A DNA stretch of 6,798 nt, taken from assembly GCA_012522645.1 (NCBI GenBank), contig JAAYKC010000013.1:1-6798 (forward strand), in the 5' to 3' direction. The translations under genes were made by a program, and so were the position numbers. Each line of letters begins with the position of its first letter. The first letter of the stretch is position 1. Of this stretch, positions 6,038 through 6,798 are shown one piece after another. The notes beneath the pieces were generated by a model. It saw only the letters and a list, made by a program, of their open reading frames with translations, was not told the DNA's origin and did no database searches. This DNA is from Thermoplasmatales archaeon. Its GTDB lineage: Archaea; Thermoplasmatota; Thermoplasmata; Methanomassiliicoccales; Methanomethylophilaceae.

Positions 6038-6798
6038 ATGAGGGTGCTCACCGTAGGCGGAGGCGGGAGGGAGCATGCGGCCGTGGAAGCTTTCCACAAA
6101 GCCGGCTCCGAGATCTATGCGGTCATGAAGAACGCCAATCCGGGGATAATCGCAAGAGCGGCGAAATATGCGCTGATAGACGAGCGGGATATTGAGAAGG
6201 TATGCGGATTCGCTCTGGAGAACTCGGTGGAACTGGCGTTCATAGGTCCGGAGGCTCCTTTGGAGGCGGGTATCGTGGATGCCCTTGAGGAAGCGGGGAT
6301 ACCTTGCGCATCACCCACCAAGGCCGCTGCCAGGATAGAAACGTCCAAATCATTCATGAGGAACCTCGTGCAGGATCACGGCATAGAGGGCAATCTGGGG
6401 TTCGCATCCTTCGATAGCGCAAAGGATGCGGAGGCTTATCTTAAAACGATAGGACACGAGATCGTAGTGAAGCCGATCGGTCTCACCGGCGGTAAGGGAG
6501 TGAAGGTCCAGGGCGAGCACCTCAACAGCTTCGAGGAGACGATGGAGTACATCAACGAGATCTTCGATCAGAACATAGGGGGAGCCGGGGTCATACTCGA
6601 GGAGAGGGCCATCGGGGAGGAATTCACTCAGATGGTGTTCTGCGACGGCGCGAACATAGCTCCGATGCCCCTGGTCCAGGACCACAAAAGGGCCTACGAA
6701 GGCGATGTCGGACCGAACACGGGGGGCATGGGCTCCTATTCTGATGCCGACCACCTCCTGCCGTTCGTGACGAAGAAGGATCGGGAGGAGGCACTGAA
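6038..6798 (+). CDS. purD: Phosphoribosylamine-glycine ligase, 3' end missing
   Basis: GAR synthetase joins glycine to 5-phosphoribosylamine with ATP, the second step of purine synthesis, in the cytoplasm. Only the first 253 codons lie in the window, roughly 60 percent of the usual length of about 430 residues. The gene runs off the right edge without a stop and appears intact so far. The N-terminal PurNH domain shows VGGGGREHA (6-14), NPGI (34-37) and FIGPEAPLEAG (68-78). The ATP-grasp domain begins near 95 with SKSFMRNL (103-110), the glycine-rich nucleotide loop GLTGGKGVKV (148-157), EERAIGEEF (188-196), VQDHKRAYEGD (213-223) and the PurD signature GPNTGGMGSYS (225-235). The KNANPGI segment resembles archaeal PurD more than the PGNAG of bacterial enzymes. 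The ATG lies 2 nt after the hypB stop, with only a weak GGGG purine run upstream inside hypB. The two are probably co-transcribed, though their pathways are unrelated. Confidence 0.96.
   Translation, partial: MRVLTVGGGGREHAAVEAFHKAGSEIYAVMKNANPGIIARAAKYALIDERDIEKVCGFALENSVELAFIGPEAPLEAGIVDALEEAGIPCASPTKAAARIETSKSFMRNLVQDHGIEGNLGFASFDSAKDAEAYLKTIGHEIVVKPIGLTGGKGVKVQGEHLNSFEETMEYINEIFDQNIGGAGVILEERAIGEEFTQMVFCDGANIAPMPLVQDHKRAYEGDVGPNTGGMGSYSDADHLLPFVTKKDREEAL

Noticed and set aside
1..6798. Mobile element, CRISPR array, tRNA or rRNA gene
   Set aside because: No transposase, integrase, regularly spaced repeat, cloverleaf-like segment or rRNA-like sequence was seen, and the genes fill nearly all of the window.

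Overview
The window looks like ordinary chromosome from an archaeon. The strongest evidence is the adjacent gatD-gatE pair: the GatDE glutamyl-tRNA(Gln) amidotransferase is found only in archaea. An archaeal-type HemK2 methyltransferase, a HypB without the N-terminal metal-binding extension (as in Methanocaldococcus) and a PurD with an archaeal-style N-terminus agree with this. The gatE ribosome binding site, GGAGGTG, matches the archaeal 16S rRNA tail. HypB means the cell matures [NiFe] hydrogenase. Together with the fairly GC-rich composition this would suit a hydrogen-using methanogen, perhaps of the Thermoplasmatota/Methanomassiliicoccales type, but that placement is only a guess. I see no mobile element, CRISPR array, rRNA or tRNA gene.

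Layout. (1) Positions about 48-614, plus strand: a HemK2/PrmC-like N5-glutamine methyltransferase. (2) Positions 611-5242, minus strand: a compact three-gene cluster, read in the order DUF853/YjgR-type HerA-like ATPase, gatD, gatE. The gaps are 4 nt between the first two genes and a 4-nt GTGA overlap between gatD and gatE, so the three are probably co-transcribed. The gatE stop overlaps the hemK2 stop tail to tail. (3) Positions 5243-5381: a 139-bp divergent intergenic region, the only substantial non-coding stretch. It holds a 14-bp exact direct repeat and a 14-bp perfect palindrome. (4) Positions 5382-6798, plus strand: hypB followed after 2 nt by purD, which runs off the window edge.

How the genes work together. 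GatD releases ammonia from an amide donor and GatE uses it to convert Glu-tRNA(Gln) to Gln-tRNA(Gln). HemK2 should methylate the GGQ glutamine of release factor aRF1, so three of the six genes serve translation and glutamine chemistry. HypB delivers nickel to hydrogenase. PurD carries out the second step of purine synthesis. The ATPase has no assigned role. I find no convincing new multi-gene system. The items most worth a second look are the repeat-bearing divergent promoter region, the NLPY variant of the methyltransferase active-site motif, the bacterial-looking YjgR protein at the head of a gatDE operon, and an extra cysteine pair next to the HypB metal site.
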